From an uncultured Oscillospiraceae bacterium (GTDB taxonomy: Bacteria; Bacillota; Clostridia; Oscillospirales; Oscillospiraceae): a stretch of 62,501 nt of DNA. The stretch is from positions 1 through 62,501 of the forward strand of contig CAKUOS010000006.1 in NCBI GenBank assembly GCA_934670025.1, read 5' to 3'. Positions 1-7,611 of this stretch are shown here, in pieces; position 1 is the stretch's first letter, and each line of letters opens with the position of its first letter. The translations under genes were made by a program, and so were the position numbers. Under the pieces are notes generated by a model, which made no database searches, had not been told where the DNA came from, and worked only from the letters and a program-made list of their open reading frames with translations.

Positions 1-304
1 GCTGCTTTTCGCCCGCCGAAATGCTGACCGCCGGCATATACGCCTCCATCGACGCGCCGTTGATGTACAGCGTATTGCCCTGCACCCAGCACAAAGCGTC
101 GCGCGCGCAGATGCCCTGCACGCCCGTAAGCGTCTGCACCGTGCCGCGCGGCACACGCGGAGAGAGCAGAGGATAGTCGTCCGCCGTCAGATTCTCCATG
201 TCGTAAAATTCCCCGTCCGCGACCTCCAGATTGTGATCATAGCCGCCGAACGCCTCCGTCATCATGGTCTGTTTTTCCGTATCTGTAAGCTGTGGAGCCA
301 GCAT
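1..304 (-). CDS. Prophage protein of the packaging/structural module (partial, C-terminus outside window)
   Basis: The first 101 residues are visible, starting at an ATG with a GGAGG ribosome site seven bases upstream, and directly following the terminase large-subunit gene. The N-terminus (FGGYDHNLEV, GEFYDMENL, YPLLSPR) resembles a group of prophage proteins of clostridia found near terminase, which I recognise by pattern only. No signal peptide or membrane segment is visible. Its position suggests a virion protein or a protein used in head or tail assembly, but no function can be assigned. Confidence 0.6.
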   Translation of the reverse strand, partial: MLAPQLTDTEKQTMMTEAFGGYDHNLEVADGEFYDMENLTADDYPLLSPRVPRGTVQTLTGVQGICARDALCWVQGNTLYINGASMEAYMPAVSISAGEKQ

Positions 305-308
305 GGTT

Positions 309-1667
309 TTACCTCCTTCTCATCATGTCCAGCGGGTCAAAGAGGATCGGCGGCGCCTCGCGCGGCTGGAGCGGCTTGATCGGCCGTGACATACACATAT
401 AGCGCCATTCGTCTGCGACGTGATCCTCCATTTTTGTGTCCAGATCCTCCACCTTGTGCTCGTCGTACATGAGCATGGGGATCGTGCGGATGAACGCCTT
501 GCAGCCCTCAAACACGTACATCCGCGGATAGCCCTCCTCGTCGAAGCTCAGCCGGTAATGGCACTGCATCCAGCCCGCGATGCGCTCGTTGTCTCCCTTC
601 GTGAAATACACGCCGTAACGCGCAGCCGTCTGCACGATGCTCTCGCCGCGATCCGCCGCCCAACAGGCCGGGTCGGCAACGCCCGTGATGTTTCTGCCTT
701 TGAGCCACGGGTGCGTCCGCTCGATCTTGGAGATCTCCGCAAACTGCTTATCGGGATTCCACTTCACGCCCTCGTTCGGCGTCTGCGTGCATCCGTAGAG
801 CTCCAGAATGCGGTACAAAACGCCGTCGTAGTCTACGGCCCACCACGCGCAGGAAAACGGCTTTCCGTAGCCGAAGTCGTAGCTGCGGCAGACCGTCCAG
901 CCGTCCGGAATATCAAACGGCCTGATAACGTGCGTCCATCGCCGGTCGTCGTAATGCGCGGGATCGTCGCGGAAATCTTCGAAGAATTGCCCTTCGTACA
1001 CATCCCACCGGCCGTTGAGCCACGCCTCGCGCAGCTTCGGCGGCAGTGTTTTGAGCTGATCGAGATATTCGGGCTGCATCCGCATCAGGATCTTGTTGTC
1101 CTGCACGAGCGCCTGAATGAAACTGTAGTTTTCCGGTTTTTCCGCATCCTCAAAGCGCCGGTCGATGAACAGCCGCTTAAAATACGCATGGCTCGGGCCG
1201 CCGGGATTGAGCGTGTAATACGTCCGTTTCGGAAATCCGTTCGTGCCGCGCACGCAGGCGTTGATCGCGTCGATCCAGCCCTTTTGCAGCTGCCCCGCCT
1301 CGTCGATGAACACCACGTCGTACTCTGCGCCCTGATACTGGCCAAGATCGCCCTCTGACGCGCAGTAGCCGAATGCGATCGTCGAGCCGTTTGGAAACGT
1401 GAAGATCTTATCCGTGTTGTTGTACTTTGCAAGCCCGTGCAGCTCCTTTTTGAGCGGCGCGATGTGGTTGTTTTGCAGCTCGCGGAACGTGCGGCGGACG
1501 ATGAGGATCTTGATCCCCGCAAACCGGAACGCCAGCAGCTTTGCCTTTGTCCGCACGCCCCAGCTCTTGCCGCCGCCGCGTGCGCCGCCGTAGGCCACGT
1601 GCCGGTGATGATCGAGCAGGAACAGCCGTTGCTTTTCGTTCGGCTCCCCGAATCGCAGCTGTTTCAT
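309..1667 (-). CDS. terL: Phage terminase large subunit
   Basis: ATP-driven DNA-packaging motor and headful nuclease, acting at the portal during capsid filling. The 452-residue protein has a Walker A motif GGARGGGKS (residues 27-35), a Walker B motif DVVFIDEA (117-124) followed by a glycine typical of terminases, and a C-terminal nuclease-like half with an acidic SYDFGYG stretch and a later GVADPA motif. Length fits the family (about 420-550). The start overlaps the small-subunit stop by four bases (ATGA), so translation is probably coupled. It belongs to the leftward late end of the prophage operon. Confidence 0.93.
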   Translation of the reverse strand: MKQLRFGEPNEKQRLFLLDHHRHVAYGGARGGGKSWGVRTKAKLLAFRFAGIKILIVRRTFRELQNNHIAPLKKELHGLAKYNNTDKIFTFPNGSTIAFGYCASEGDLGQYQGAEYDVVFIDEAGQLQKGWIDAINACVRGTNGFPKRTYYTLNPGGPSHAYFKRLFIDRRFEDAEKPENYSFIQALVQDNKILMRMQPEYLDQLKTLPPKLREAWLNGRWDVYEGQFFEDFRDDPAHYDDRRWTHVIRPFDIPDGWTVCRSYDFGYGKPFSCAWWAVDYDGVLYRILELYGCTQTPNEGVKWNPDKQFAEISKIERTHPWLKGRNITGVADPACWAADRGESIVQTAARYGVYFTKGDNERIAGWMQCHYRLSFDEEGYPRMYVFEGCKAFIRTIPMLMYDEHKVEDLDTKMEDHVADEWRYMCMSRPIKPLQPREAPPILFDPLDMMRRR

Positions 1668-2095
1668 TCGGCATACGCCTCCGCGTCCGCCTCCATCGTG
1701 ATGTGCTGAGACTCCTCCTGTTTTCCGCCGTCCACATCGCGGCGGTAGCGGAAGCCGTATTCCAGGGCGAACTGCGCGCCGCGCTGCGAATCCCGCTCGA
1801 ATAATTTTTCGGCCGTATATTGTTCCACGCGCGTCTGCGCGCGCGAAATCGAGTCCACGAATTCCTTCTTCGCTTTGTAGTTATACAGGCTTTGCTTGCT
1901 GGAGAAGCCCAGCGCCAACGCAAGCCCCGGGATCGTCGGCATTCTTCGCCCGACCCAGACAGGCGTCCCGTCCTTCTGGTTGAATACGATTCCCCCGTCC
2001 GCATCCCGGAGGATTTCGCCTTTGCAGCTCTCAAAATATGCCTCGATCTTCGCTTCCAGCTGCTCCACGGATTCATATTTCGGCTTTCTCCCCAC
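1664..2095 (-). CDS. terS: Phage terminase small subunit / DNA-packaging protein
   Basis: Predicted DNA-recognition subunit that brings the phage genome to the large terminase. I chose the GTG start at 2095 because AGGAGG lies eight bases upstream and the resulting N-terminus (GRKPKYESVEQLEAKIEAYF) looks like other DNA-packaging proteins; longer open frames reach 2263 but lack a good ribosome site. The 143-residue product has a helix-turn-helix-like central part (PTIPGLALALGFSSKQSLYN) that would bind DNA. Its stop overlaps the terminase large-subunit start. Confidence 0.8.
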   Translation of the reverse strand: MGRKPKYESVEQLEAKIEAYFESCKGEILRDADGGIVFNQKDGTPVWVGRRMPTIPGLALALGFSSKQSLYNYKAKKEFVDSISRAQTRVEQYTAEKLFERDSQRGAQFALEYGFRYRRDVDGGKQEESQHITMEADAEAYAE

Positions 2096-2201
2096 GGCTT
2101 CCGCCTCCTTCCTTTTTCCCAGCATAGCGTATCGCGGATTCCTTTTCACCCCATGCGCACGCAGAATGCGCGCATACGGCCATTCGTATGCGCGTCGGCG
2201 A

Positions 2202-2414
2202 TCATTCCTTTTTTTCGTAGTGGCGGATCTTCGCCCCTGCGATGCTGCACTGCGGGTAGTCAAAGCTCGCGCAGTACCGGCCGATATAATCAGCCGTTTC
2301 CGCGCGCTCCGGGAAGACGATCACGCAGTCTCCTTCGCAGCGGATCGTCTTTTTCCCGGCTGATTGCCAGAACGGGCAAATATAATTGCTGTGCCAGTAG
2401 TCGCTCGTCGTCAT
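2202..2414 (-). CDS. Small Cys-containing prophage protein
   Basis: A 70-residue protein with four cysteines (ICPFW, RCEGDCV, YPQCS), started by ATG behind AAAGGGG. Spacing of the cysteines suggests a small zinc-binding fold, but I do not recognise the family with certainty. It lies between the Rep-like gene and the terminase small subunit in the same operon. Confidence 0.6.
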   Translation of the reverse strand: MTTSDYWHSNYICPFWQSAGKKTIRCEGDCVIVFPERAETADYIGRYCASFDYPQCSIAGAKIRHYEKKE

Positions 2415-2443
2415 CGCCCCTTTCGCTCTAAAACTCGACTCAT

Positions 2444-3223
2444 TTACGAGGTTTCAAAAAGGCGGCTCCCGGGTCGCTTATTTCCTCCCTCGCTGGGGTC
2501 TTTTACATATTTAAATATGAGCAGGCCGTAGCGCGTGGCGCGCGCCTCGACCAGTATGTACCCGCGCGGCGCTATCGGCGGCCGCTCCGGGCTGTAGTCC
2601 CGGACGGCCTCGGTCGCCGGTTCGGGCTCCGGACGCACGCACGTGCGGCTGGCCTTGTACCGGTGGCCTCCAAACTCCTTGCGCCAGTGGCCGTGGAGAT
2701 AATTGGCCAGCGCTGCGTAGTCCTGCCCGTGATCGATCTTGTTGCCGTCGGCGTCGATATAATAATTGTGCCGGCGCAGATGTTTGCACTCGATCACGCT
2801 GCCGAGTCCCCAAAGCTGGCCGATCGCTTCCTCCGGGATCCCGTCCGAAACCATATGCAGGTGGAAACGGTTGGTGGATTTGCCCCGGCCGTAGACGATG
2901 ACGATCTTGGCCTCCGGATAGTGATAGCTCAGGCGGCGGTAAAAATTATCGCGGATGCGCCGCATTTCTTCGGCGGTATGCACCTCGTTTTCCGCGTCCA
3001 GCGTCAGCGTGGTATAGAGGCTCGCGGGCGAGAAGTTTGCGTTCATGAGCGCGGCGAACTTGGCTTCCGAAACCTTGCGGTTGAATTCGTCGCGTTCTTC
3101 CTGCGTCTGGAAACGCGGCTTGCGCGGTTTGCTCGTCTTCACGTCCACGCCGCTCGATACCGTGTATACGATCTGCGTGCAGACGCTGCCCGCAAATAAT
3201 CGCCGCTTGTGCCGCTTGGCCAT
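2444..3223 (-). CDS. HUH-type replication-associated protein (Rep, G2P/ORF2-like)
   Basis: Likely a single-strand nicking and joining endonuclease of the rolling-circle replication type. The 259-residue protein has a TTLTLD strand (71-76), an H-L-H motif (121-123, RFHLHM) matching the metal-binding HUH triad, and downstream tyrosines (Y169, Y175 in DYAALANYLHGHW) that could be the nucleophile. I chose the ATG at 3223 because AGGAG lies seven bases upstream. Presence in a terminase-encoding prophage is unusual because dsDNA phages normally replicate otherwise; it could act in phage replication initiation or as a domesticated Rep. The motif reading is direct, the biochemical role inferred. Confidence 0.7.
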   Translation of the reverse strand: MAKRHKRRLFAGSVCTQIVYTVSSGVDVKTSKPRKPRFQTQEERDEFNRKVSEAKFAALMNANFSPASLYTTLTLDAENEVHTAEEMRRIRDNFYRRLSYHYPEAKIVIVYGRGKSTNRFHLHMVSDGIPEEAIGQLWGLGSVIECKHLRRHNYYIDADGNKIDHGQDYAALANYLHGHWRKEFGGHRYKASRTCVRPEPEPATEAVRDYSPERPPIAPRGYILVEARATRYGLLIFKYVKDPSEGGNKRPGSRLFETS

Positions 3224-3277
3224 AATCTCGCTCCTCTCTGTCCGATTCTGTCCGCCCGCGTCCGGGACATTCGTCTT

Positions 3278-3388
3278 GTAGGGGCCGATGCCCACATCGG
3301 CCCGCAAGGGAACTATCGAATTCGCCGAAGCGTTCCGCGTTTCGGCCGTGCGTTCTGCCGGGCCGATGTGGTGGGTATCGGCCCCTAC
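3278..3388. repeat. Dispersed GTAGGGGCC element, copy A (MITE-like, complete)
   Basis: A 111-nt element bounded by GTAGGGGCCGATGCCCACAT on the left and its near inverse ending GGCCCCTAC on the right. The inner part contains TCGAATTCGCCG, which also occurs in the complete copy at 23882-23986. It sits upstream of the Rep-like gene, between two leftward prophage genes, so the element has reached prophage DNA as well as chromosomal loci. No transposase is encoded. Confidence 0.85.
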
Positions 3389-3435
3389 TGGTTTTCTGTC
3401 CGCTCAAAGCGTGGCCGGAGATTCCGGCCATGCGT

Positions 3436-3651
3436 TCAGCGATCAGCGTCCAAATGTTTCATGCCCTCCTGAATTGGCTCTTTCCCGAAAACTTCCCGTA
3501 ATTCGTTCGGCGTAAAAGCTGCTTCTATATCTTTCATGGCTTTGTCCGCGCGGCGGTTTAGGCTGCGCAGCCTGAAAAATACCAGCACGCCCAGCGCGAT
3601 CCACTCCAGCGCGGCGACGAGGCCCAGAATTTCAATCAACACGGTTGTCAC
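3436..3651 (-). CDS. Small prophage membrane protein
   Basis: A 71-residue protein starting at GTG with AGGAG four bases upstream. Residues 3-26 form one hydrophobic segment (IEILGLVAALEWIALGVLVF), followed by a basic stretch RLRSLNRR and a soluble tail. The start lies inside the 3' end of the MazG gene, so translation is probably coupled. Function unknown; the topology would place the C-terminus in the cytoplasm. Confidence 0.6.
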   Translation of the reverse strand: MTTVLIEILGLVAALEWIALGVLVFFRLRSLNRRADKAMKDIEAAFTPNELREVFGKEPIQEGMKHLDADR

Positions 3652-3970
3652 CTCGCTCCTCTCTGGCTTTCTCGATTCGCATTTCCAGCCGTGCGAGCTT
3701 CCGCTTTCTGGCTTCCTGCACTTCTGCCGCTACGCCGAACGTCCATATCATTTCGTCCAGCACGATCTGCACGTCCGCAATCTCCTCGGCGATCTCGTCA
3801 TGGTTGTCGATCAGTCCGTCCCCAAGTCCCCCGCGGCCTGCAAACGTCACCCGTTGTGCCTTGCACAGTTCCTTCGTTAACTCTGCCATCTCTTCGATGG
3901 CGATCGCGACCTGCAAATCGCCGCCAAATACCTCAATTGCAGCTCGATAGATTTTCGCCGTGTCAGTCAT
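3632..3970 (-). CDS. MazG-like nucleotide pyrophosphohydrolase
   Basis: Predicted house-cleaning NTP pyrophosphohydrolase of the all-alpha MazG superfamily, hydrolysing (d)NTPs to monophosphates. The metal-binding signature is visible as IEEMAELTKEL followed about 30 residues later by EEIADVQIVLDEM, giving the E-x3-E and E-x3-D pattern. At 112 residues it is a single-domain form. GGAGG lies nine bases before the chosen ATG at 3970, and the start overlaps the upstream gene's stop. Phages use such enzymes to shape nucleotide pools or to blunt stress alarmones; which applies here is unknown. Confidence 0.82.
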   Translation of the reverse strand: MTDTAKIYRAAIEVFGGDLQVAIAIEEMAELTKELCKAQRVTFAGRGGLGDGLIDNHDEIAEEIADVQIVLDEMIWTFGVAAEVQEARKRKLARLEMRIEKAREERGDNRVD

Positions 3971-4313
3971 TCTTCGTTTCCTCCATTTCCTTGCGCTCCT
4001 GCATGAAGCCATGCAGGAACAGCTCCAGCAGGGCGGCGGCCTGATTCGTCATTTTGGTGAGATCCTTTTTACTGATCTGCAATTTGCCGGTCGTCACGAC
4101 CTGTAAATCCGGGCGGCCGATCACCTGAATGCACGCCGGTTTTTCCTCCTGCGGTGTTTCAGGCGCCTGATCGAACAGCGGCGGCGTCAACTGATCGAGC
4201 ACGATCTTCGGCGGGTATTTCTCCCCGCGGAAGTCCACAGCCCAGCCGGCGTCCTCCATTCGCGCCGTGAAATCGTTCAGCTCAAAGCTGAATGCTTCCA
4301 TGATCTTTGCCAT
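3963..4313 (-). CDS. Hypothetical prophage protein
   Basis: A 116-residue soluble acidic protein (FSFELNDFTARMEDAGWAV near the N-terminus, a proline-rich centre, a basic helical C-terminus). I do not recognise a domain. It overlaps the MazG start by eight bases and is preceded by the Cys-rich gene at 4315 with one base between them, so it is part of the compact early operon. Confidence 0.55.
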   Translation of the reverse strand: MAKIMEAFSFELNDFTARMEDAGWAVDFRGEKYPPKIVLDQLTPPLFDQAPETPQEEKPACIQVIGRPDLQVVTTGKLQISKKDLTKMTNQAAALLELFLHGFMQERKEMEETKND

Positions 4314-4314
4314 A

Positions 4315-4686
4315 TCAAATCTCCTTTCCGAGTTTTAAAACTTCGCGCTTTGAGCGCCTTGTGACGACGCGCGCCGGGCAGCCGCGGCAATGGCGGCAGC
4401 TCCACGCGCCCTTGAAATTGTGCCGGTTCGGGCACCAGACGTTGTAGCAGTAGCCGGGTTTGGCGCGCGCCGGGCGGTTGACGCCGCTTTTGATGCGCGC
4501 GTAATTCATGCAGCCGCAGGATTTGATCGCGCCGCTCAGCATTTTCGAGCCGACCACGGATTTGATATTTCCGCACGCGCATTTGCAGATCCAGCGTGCA
4601 TTTCCGCCGGTGCTCGACATATCGCGCTCGAGCACGCGCAGCTTTCCAAACTCCATGCCCGTCAGATCGTTCATTCTTCCCCGCAT
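4315..4686 (-). CDS. Zinc-binding-like prophage protein related to the N-terminal part of AP2/HNH homing proteins
   Basis: The sequence DLTGMEFGKLRVLE, then WICKCACGN and SGAIKSCGC, matches the N-terminal module that precedes AP2 or HNH domains in many phage proteins, but no nuclease motif follows. Further cysteine pairs (CYNVWCPN, CRHCRGCPA) suggest a second metal site. The product has 123 residues from the ATG at 4686; an alternative ATG at 4674 (MNDLTGMEF) may be the true start. It could be a stand-alone DNA-binding protein derived from a homing endonuclease. Confidence 0.62.
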   Translation of the reverse strand: MRGRMNDLTGMEFGKLRVLERDMSSTGGNARWICKCACGNIKSVVGSKMLSGAIKSCGCMNYARIKSGVNRPARAKPGYCYNVWCPNRHNFKGAWSCRHCRGCPARVVTRRSKREVLKLGKEI

Positions 4687-5026
4687 TTTGAGGCCCTTCT
4701 TTCGTTCGATTTACGTGGGGCGGTATTCCGCCCCACGGCAGAAGCGGCCTTGCACCGCTCTGCGCCCGCGCTGCGCCCTGTCCGATCCCACGCGGGCGAG
4801 CCGTCCTTGACTGCACCGGGACAGCTTGTGTGGATTAGGAGGCAAAAATGCCCGCTGCCGCCCAAGAACGGCAGCATTGGATGACGTTTTTCGGCACGTC
4901 TCACACCGTTTTATCCTTCCCGGGCGCTGCTTGAGGGAAATTTCCCACGCCCGGGAAGGTGCTTCGGCCGGGTTTCCTCCCCGCGCGGCTCATGGCAAAC
5001 CCGCGCGGGCATAAGTCCATCAAAAA
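4687..5026. other. 340-bp gap with a series of hairpins inside the prophage operon
   Basis: I find no convincing gene here. At least four inverted repeats follow each other: GTGGGGCGG/CCGCCCCAC near 4713-4736, GCTGCCG/CGGCAGC near 4851-4873, CCTTCCCGGGCG/CGCCCGGGAAGG at about 4916-4959, and CCCGCGCGG/CCGCGCGGG near 4980-5008. A similar ACGCACGGGAAAAG-type hairpin occurs at 45171-45204. The stretch looks like accumulated repeat elements inserted between two leftward genes. Confidence 0.5.
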
Positions 5027-5242
5027 TTAAGTACGCCCCGGCTTGTTGCCGACTCCAATATGTTTGCGGCGCAGGCCGTCTTCGTCCCGCGCAAGCGGGA
5101 TCGGCTTCCGCCGCGCGGCCTCATCCGCATACCAGCCGCATTTTTCGCAGGCCTCTGGCATGAGCGCCGCCCACTGGCAGGCCCGTCCGCCCGGCGGCAG
5201 CAGGCAATCCTCGCGCCGCGCCTGTTTCGTTCCGTCCGCCAT
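5027..5242 (-). CDS. Small Cys-containing prophage protein
   Basis: A 71-residue protein with a well-placed AGGAGG before ATG. The pattern REDCLLPPGGRACQW then PEACEKCGWYADEA with four cysteines matches a group of small phage proteins of gut clostridia believed to bind zinc. It is separated by one base from the DUF1064 gene upstream. Function unknown. Confidence 0.65.
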   Translation of the reverse strand: MADGTKQARREDCLLPPGGRACQWAALMPEACEKCGWYADEAARRKPIPLARDEDGLRRKHIGVGNKPGRT

Positions 5243-5243
5243 A

Positions 5244-5711
5244 TCACACCTCCTGAATATCGATTCCGAATTTCGCGCGCATGAATTTTCGGTTGCGCAG
5301 ATACTCCTTTGTGCGCGTCGGCGCGGACTTGACGTCCTCGACGACGAGCCTGCCGCCGAAGCGGTACGAAAAGTCCGCCGTGTAGCGCACCGCGCGGATG
5401 CGCTGGCCGGTTTCGGTGACGTAGCTCTCCTGCAAGGTAAACTGCGGCTCCAGCCGCAGATCGGAGATGATCCCGGTGCGGAGCATCACCATCAGCTCGT
5501 CATACCGCCGCGCCTGCTTCTGGCTATCAAATTTGATCCCGTTCCGCTCGGCCCGCTCATTGCGGTATTTCGGCTGGCTCCCCTTCGCCCCTTGGCTCCC
5601 CTTCGCAAGGGGAGCTGTCAGCGAAGCTGACTGAGAGTTCGCCTTTTTTTCGTACAGACTGCGCATCCCCGGCGGCATATCCGCCATGGAATCAAACCGC
5701 AGCCCGCTCAT
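5244..5711 (-). CDS. DUF1064 family prophage protein with an in-frame repeat-derived insert
   Basis: DUF1064 proteins are phage-encoded and predicted to be related to small endonucleases (RusA/VRR-like); the conserved core is KFDSQKQARRYDEL, DLRLEPQFTLQE, RAVRYTADFSYR, VVEDVKSAPT, which reads as an E-xn-D-x-E/D-x-K type nuclease arrangement. The 155-residue product carries residues 25-46 encoded by a copy of the CTCCCCTTCGCAAGGGGAGC hairpin family (5573-5638), still in frame between the N-terminus and the conserved core. Start ATG overlaps the preceding stop (ATGA). Confidence 0.82.
   Translation of the reverse strand: MSGLRFDSMADMPPGMRSLYEKKANSQSASLTAPLAKGSQGAKGSQPKYRNERAERNGIKFDSQKQARRYDELMVMLRTGIISDLRLEPQFTLQESYVTETGQRIRAVRYTADFSYRFGGRLVVEDVKSAPTRTKEYLRNRKFMRAKFGIDIQEV
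5573..5638. repeat. CTCCCC-type hairpin repeat inside the DUF1064 coding sequence
   Basis: On the plus strand the unit reads GGCTCCCCTTCGCAAGGGGAGC followed by CAGCGAAGCTGACTGAGAG, an inverted-repeat unit. The same family occurs in the intergenic repeat block at about 17000-17095. Here it is read as protein and forms a low-complexity Ser/Ala/Gly/Lys stretch. Confidence 0.75.
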
Positions 5712-5986
5712 TCGGCCGCCCCGTCCATCCGCGCGCCGCAGTTGGGGCAGAAATTCGGTGCCATGCCAACGCAGGGATATTTCTCGTCACACATACTGCA
5801 CGTTGCCATCTCCCAAAAGCCGCCCTTATTGCCTATCCACTCCCCATGCACCACCTCCGCAACGTCGGCGGCGGGCTGCCGCAGCAGGAGCGTTTTCACC
5901 CGCTGAGATGTCCAGCGCGGATTTTCCGCGTTGCAGGCTTCAAAGTCTTTCAGCGCCGCGCCTCTGCTGATAAATTCCTCAGGCAT
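5708..5986 (-). CDS. Zinc-ribbon-like prophage protein
   Basis: A 92-residue protein with C-terminal ATCSMCDEKYP and NFCPNCGARM, a classic four-cysteine zinc ribbon, preceded by a region VVHGEWIGNKGG common in phage proteins of this group. AAAAGGAGG lies before the ATG. It overlaps both neighbours by a few bases. Role unknown; probably an early accessory protein. Confidence 0.7.
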   Translation of the reverse strand: MPEEFISRGAALKDFEACNAENPRWTSQRVKTLLLRQPAADVAEVVHGEWIGNKGGFWEMATCSMCDEKYPCVGMAPNFCPNCGARMDGAAE

Positions 5987-6185
5987 GGTCGGCCTCCTTT
6001 TCTCTCAAAGCCGGGAGTTTTACCGGCTTTAGCCACTCTCTGATTTGCCGCCCGCACGATACGCAAAGCTCCGTCGCGTCGGTTACGGGTGCACTCTCGC
6101 CCGCGCGCAGCAGGTGTAAATATGTCGCCGAGCTCTGCGGGTTTATCTCCGCCCCGCAGCGATCGCAAATCCGCTTAATTGCCAT
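5979..6185 (-). CDS. Small zinc-binding prophage protein
   Basis: A 68-residue product from the ATG at 6185, which has GGAGG nine bases upstream. Two CxxC motifs (ICDRCGAEI and LCVSCGRQI) separated by about 33 residues are consistent with one zinc site. The start overlaps the end of the upstream gene. No further function visible. Confidence 0.68.
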   Translation of the reverse strand: MAIKRICDRCGAEINPQSSATYLHLLRAGESAPVTDATELCVSCGRQIREWLKPVKLPALREKEADHA

Positions 6186-6699
6186 CTTTTCTGCCCTCCA
6201 GCACCCGCTCGGCTTCGGCGCGCGTAAAGCGACGGTCGAAATAGTCCCAGTTCGCCATGCAGTCGCTGTCCGCGTCGTCACACGATGTGGCGTCCTCGTA
6301 AGTAAAATAGACGGTTGTGTGCGTGCCGAAGCTGTCCACATCGGCCGTCGTCGCTGTTATTCGGACAATTCGCCCGTCCTCGTCTGCCCAGCGCTCGTCA
6401 TATTTGCACGGCAGCACGACCAGCCGCCCGTCCTTGTCGGCCTCGGCAAGCTCTTTCATCCGTTCGTGGCTCCCATAGTTTTTGAGTGCAGATTCCAGCA
6501 AGCAGAGCTCACCATACGCCTTATGGATTTCCTCCGGCGTCAGCCCTGTGTCCTCGTAGGCCGCAAGGCGCTCACACACCGCTGTTTCAAACGGGCAATC
6601 TTTGATTTTACATCCGCCTCCGTTGCACGGCTCTTCAAAGCAGCGCGGGTAGTAGGCGTGTTGATTCGATGAACCGTTCCATTTAGTCATTCGTTCCAT
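6175..6699 (-). CDS. Hypothetical prophage protein with N-terminal Cys cluster
   Basis: A 174-residue protein whose N-terminal part has CFEEPCNGGGCKIKDCPFE and then CERLAAYEDTGLTPEEI, an arrangement frequent in short phage proteins of Firmicutes; the C-terminal half (GRIVRITATTADVDSF, YFTYEDATSC, RRFTRAEAERVL) is a separate small domain. I chose the ATG at 6699 because GGAGG lies seven bases ahead. No enzymatic motif was recognised. Confidence 0.6.
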   Translation of the reverse strand: MERMTKWNGSSNQHAYYPRCFEEPCNGGGCKIKDCPFETAVCERLAAYEDTGLTPEEIHKAYGELCLLESALKNYGSHERMKELAEADKDGRLVVLPCKYDERWADEDGRIVRITATTADVDSFGTHTTVYFTYEDATSCDDADSDCMANWDYFDRRFTRAEAERVLEGRKDGN

Positions 6700-7238
6700 A
6701 TCTCTTCCTCCACATACCGCCAGCTCTGCGGCGGGCGGGTGATCGGTCCTGGTGCCAATCCGAATTTTGTCTGCCGCAGGCCGGTAAACTCCCACAGATC
6801 GCGTGGGTGATCGTAAATTTTTAGATTGGAAATGTGCCAGCCGTAGCCAACCGCAGCACCGAGATACTGGTGCAGCTCCGCAGGTTCCAGACAGGTCGGT
6901 CGCGCAATGTCCGACGGGATTTTTCCCGCGCCGTCAATGCTGATGATCTCATCGCACACAAATTCGCCGATAACCTTTTGCCGCATATCCAATATGCCAG
7001 TGGTCGGTGCTTTTTCCGTCTTTATGAAAACCGGTTTCCCGTGATAAGTCTCGCCGTAATTCTCATCGCCGTCTTTCATAATGGCGAGCAGCTTTTCCTC
7101 CGGCTTTGTGCAGTAAATATAGCACTTAAACGGTGGGTTCATCTTCGGGCGCGTCTTGCGCACCTCGATCGTCTTCTGCCCGTCCATGATCTTCTGGCAC
7201 CACTTCGGTCGGATGCTGATAAGTACAGCTTTACTCAT
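6687..7238 (-). CDS. ASCH-domain prophage protein
   Basis: ASCH domains are PUA-related beta-barrels that bind RNA or modified nucleotides. The N-terminus AVLISIRPKWCQKIMDGQKTIEVRK is a typical ASCH signature (hydrophobic strand, then IxxGxKTxEVRK), and GEFVCDEI supplies a later core strand. The 183-residue start at ATG 7238 has GGAGG upstream. In phages such proteins may modulate host translation or recognise modified bases; target unknown. Confidence 0.78.
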   Translation of the reverse strand: MSKAVLISIRPKWCQKIMDGQKTIEVRKTRPKMNPPFKCYIYCTKPEEKLLAIMKDGDENYGETYHGKPVFIKTEKAPTTGILDMRQKVIGEFVCDEIISIDGAGKIPSDIARPTCLEPAELHQYLGAAVGYGWHISNLKIYDHPRDLWEFTGLRQTKFGLAPGPITRPPQSWRYVEEEIWNE

Positions 7239-7611
7239 GCTTGCCTCCTTCCGGCGCTTCCGGCAGCGGCATCCAGTGGGTGACGGTGCACGGAATTGCC
7301 ATGCACAGCCATCTTTTTGCCTTTGCGTGGTAGTTGCCAATATCTGCGCCAAACTCTGTGGTGTAAATCATGTAATTTACAAGTACGCCGTCTTCGTCTT
7401 TCCAAACCTCCGGCAGCCTGTCCTCTACGCTGATCCACTGCGGCACCTTCTCCCGCAGCGCCGCGTTCTCGGCGGTCAGGCGCTCGATGGCTTCAGCGGC
7501 TTTGGCCAATAAATTCTCTTGGCAGCGCTGCTTATCCTCATGCATGGCGCAGTCTTTGCACTCGCCCTCTGCGCAGCCCCGCAGGGCCTGCGCGATCTCT
7601 TGATCCGTCAT
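7231..7611 (-). CDS. DUF551 domain prophage protein
   Basis: The C-terminal two thirds carry the DUF551 pattern: WISVEDRLPE, then a central strand region, and THWMPLPEAPEGG at the end. The N-terminus has a Cys pair (CAEGECKDC) and a short coiled-coil (EAIERLTAENAALREK). I chose ATG 7611 because GGAGG is seven bases upstream; an in-frame GTG exists at 7638. Function of DUF551 is unknown; it is common in phages and prophages. Confidence 0.78.
   Translation of the reverse strand: MTDQEIAQALRGCAEGECKDCAMHEDKQRCQENLLAKAAEAIERLTAENAALREKVPQWISVEDRLPEVWKDEDGVLVNYMIYTTEFGADIGNYHAKAKRWLCMAIPCTVTHWMPLPEAPEGGKHE

Noticed and set aside
1664..2263. Longer terminase small subunit starting at 2263
   Set aside because: The extra N-terminal residues are Arg-rich and low in similarity, and the GTG at 2095 has an AGGAGG at ideal distance and a family-like N-terminus.
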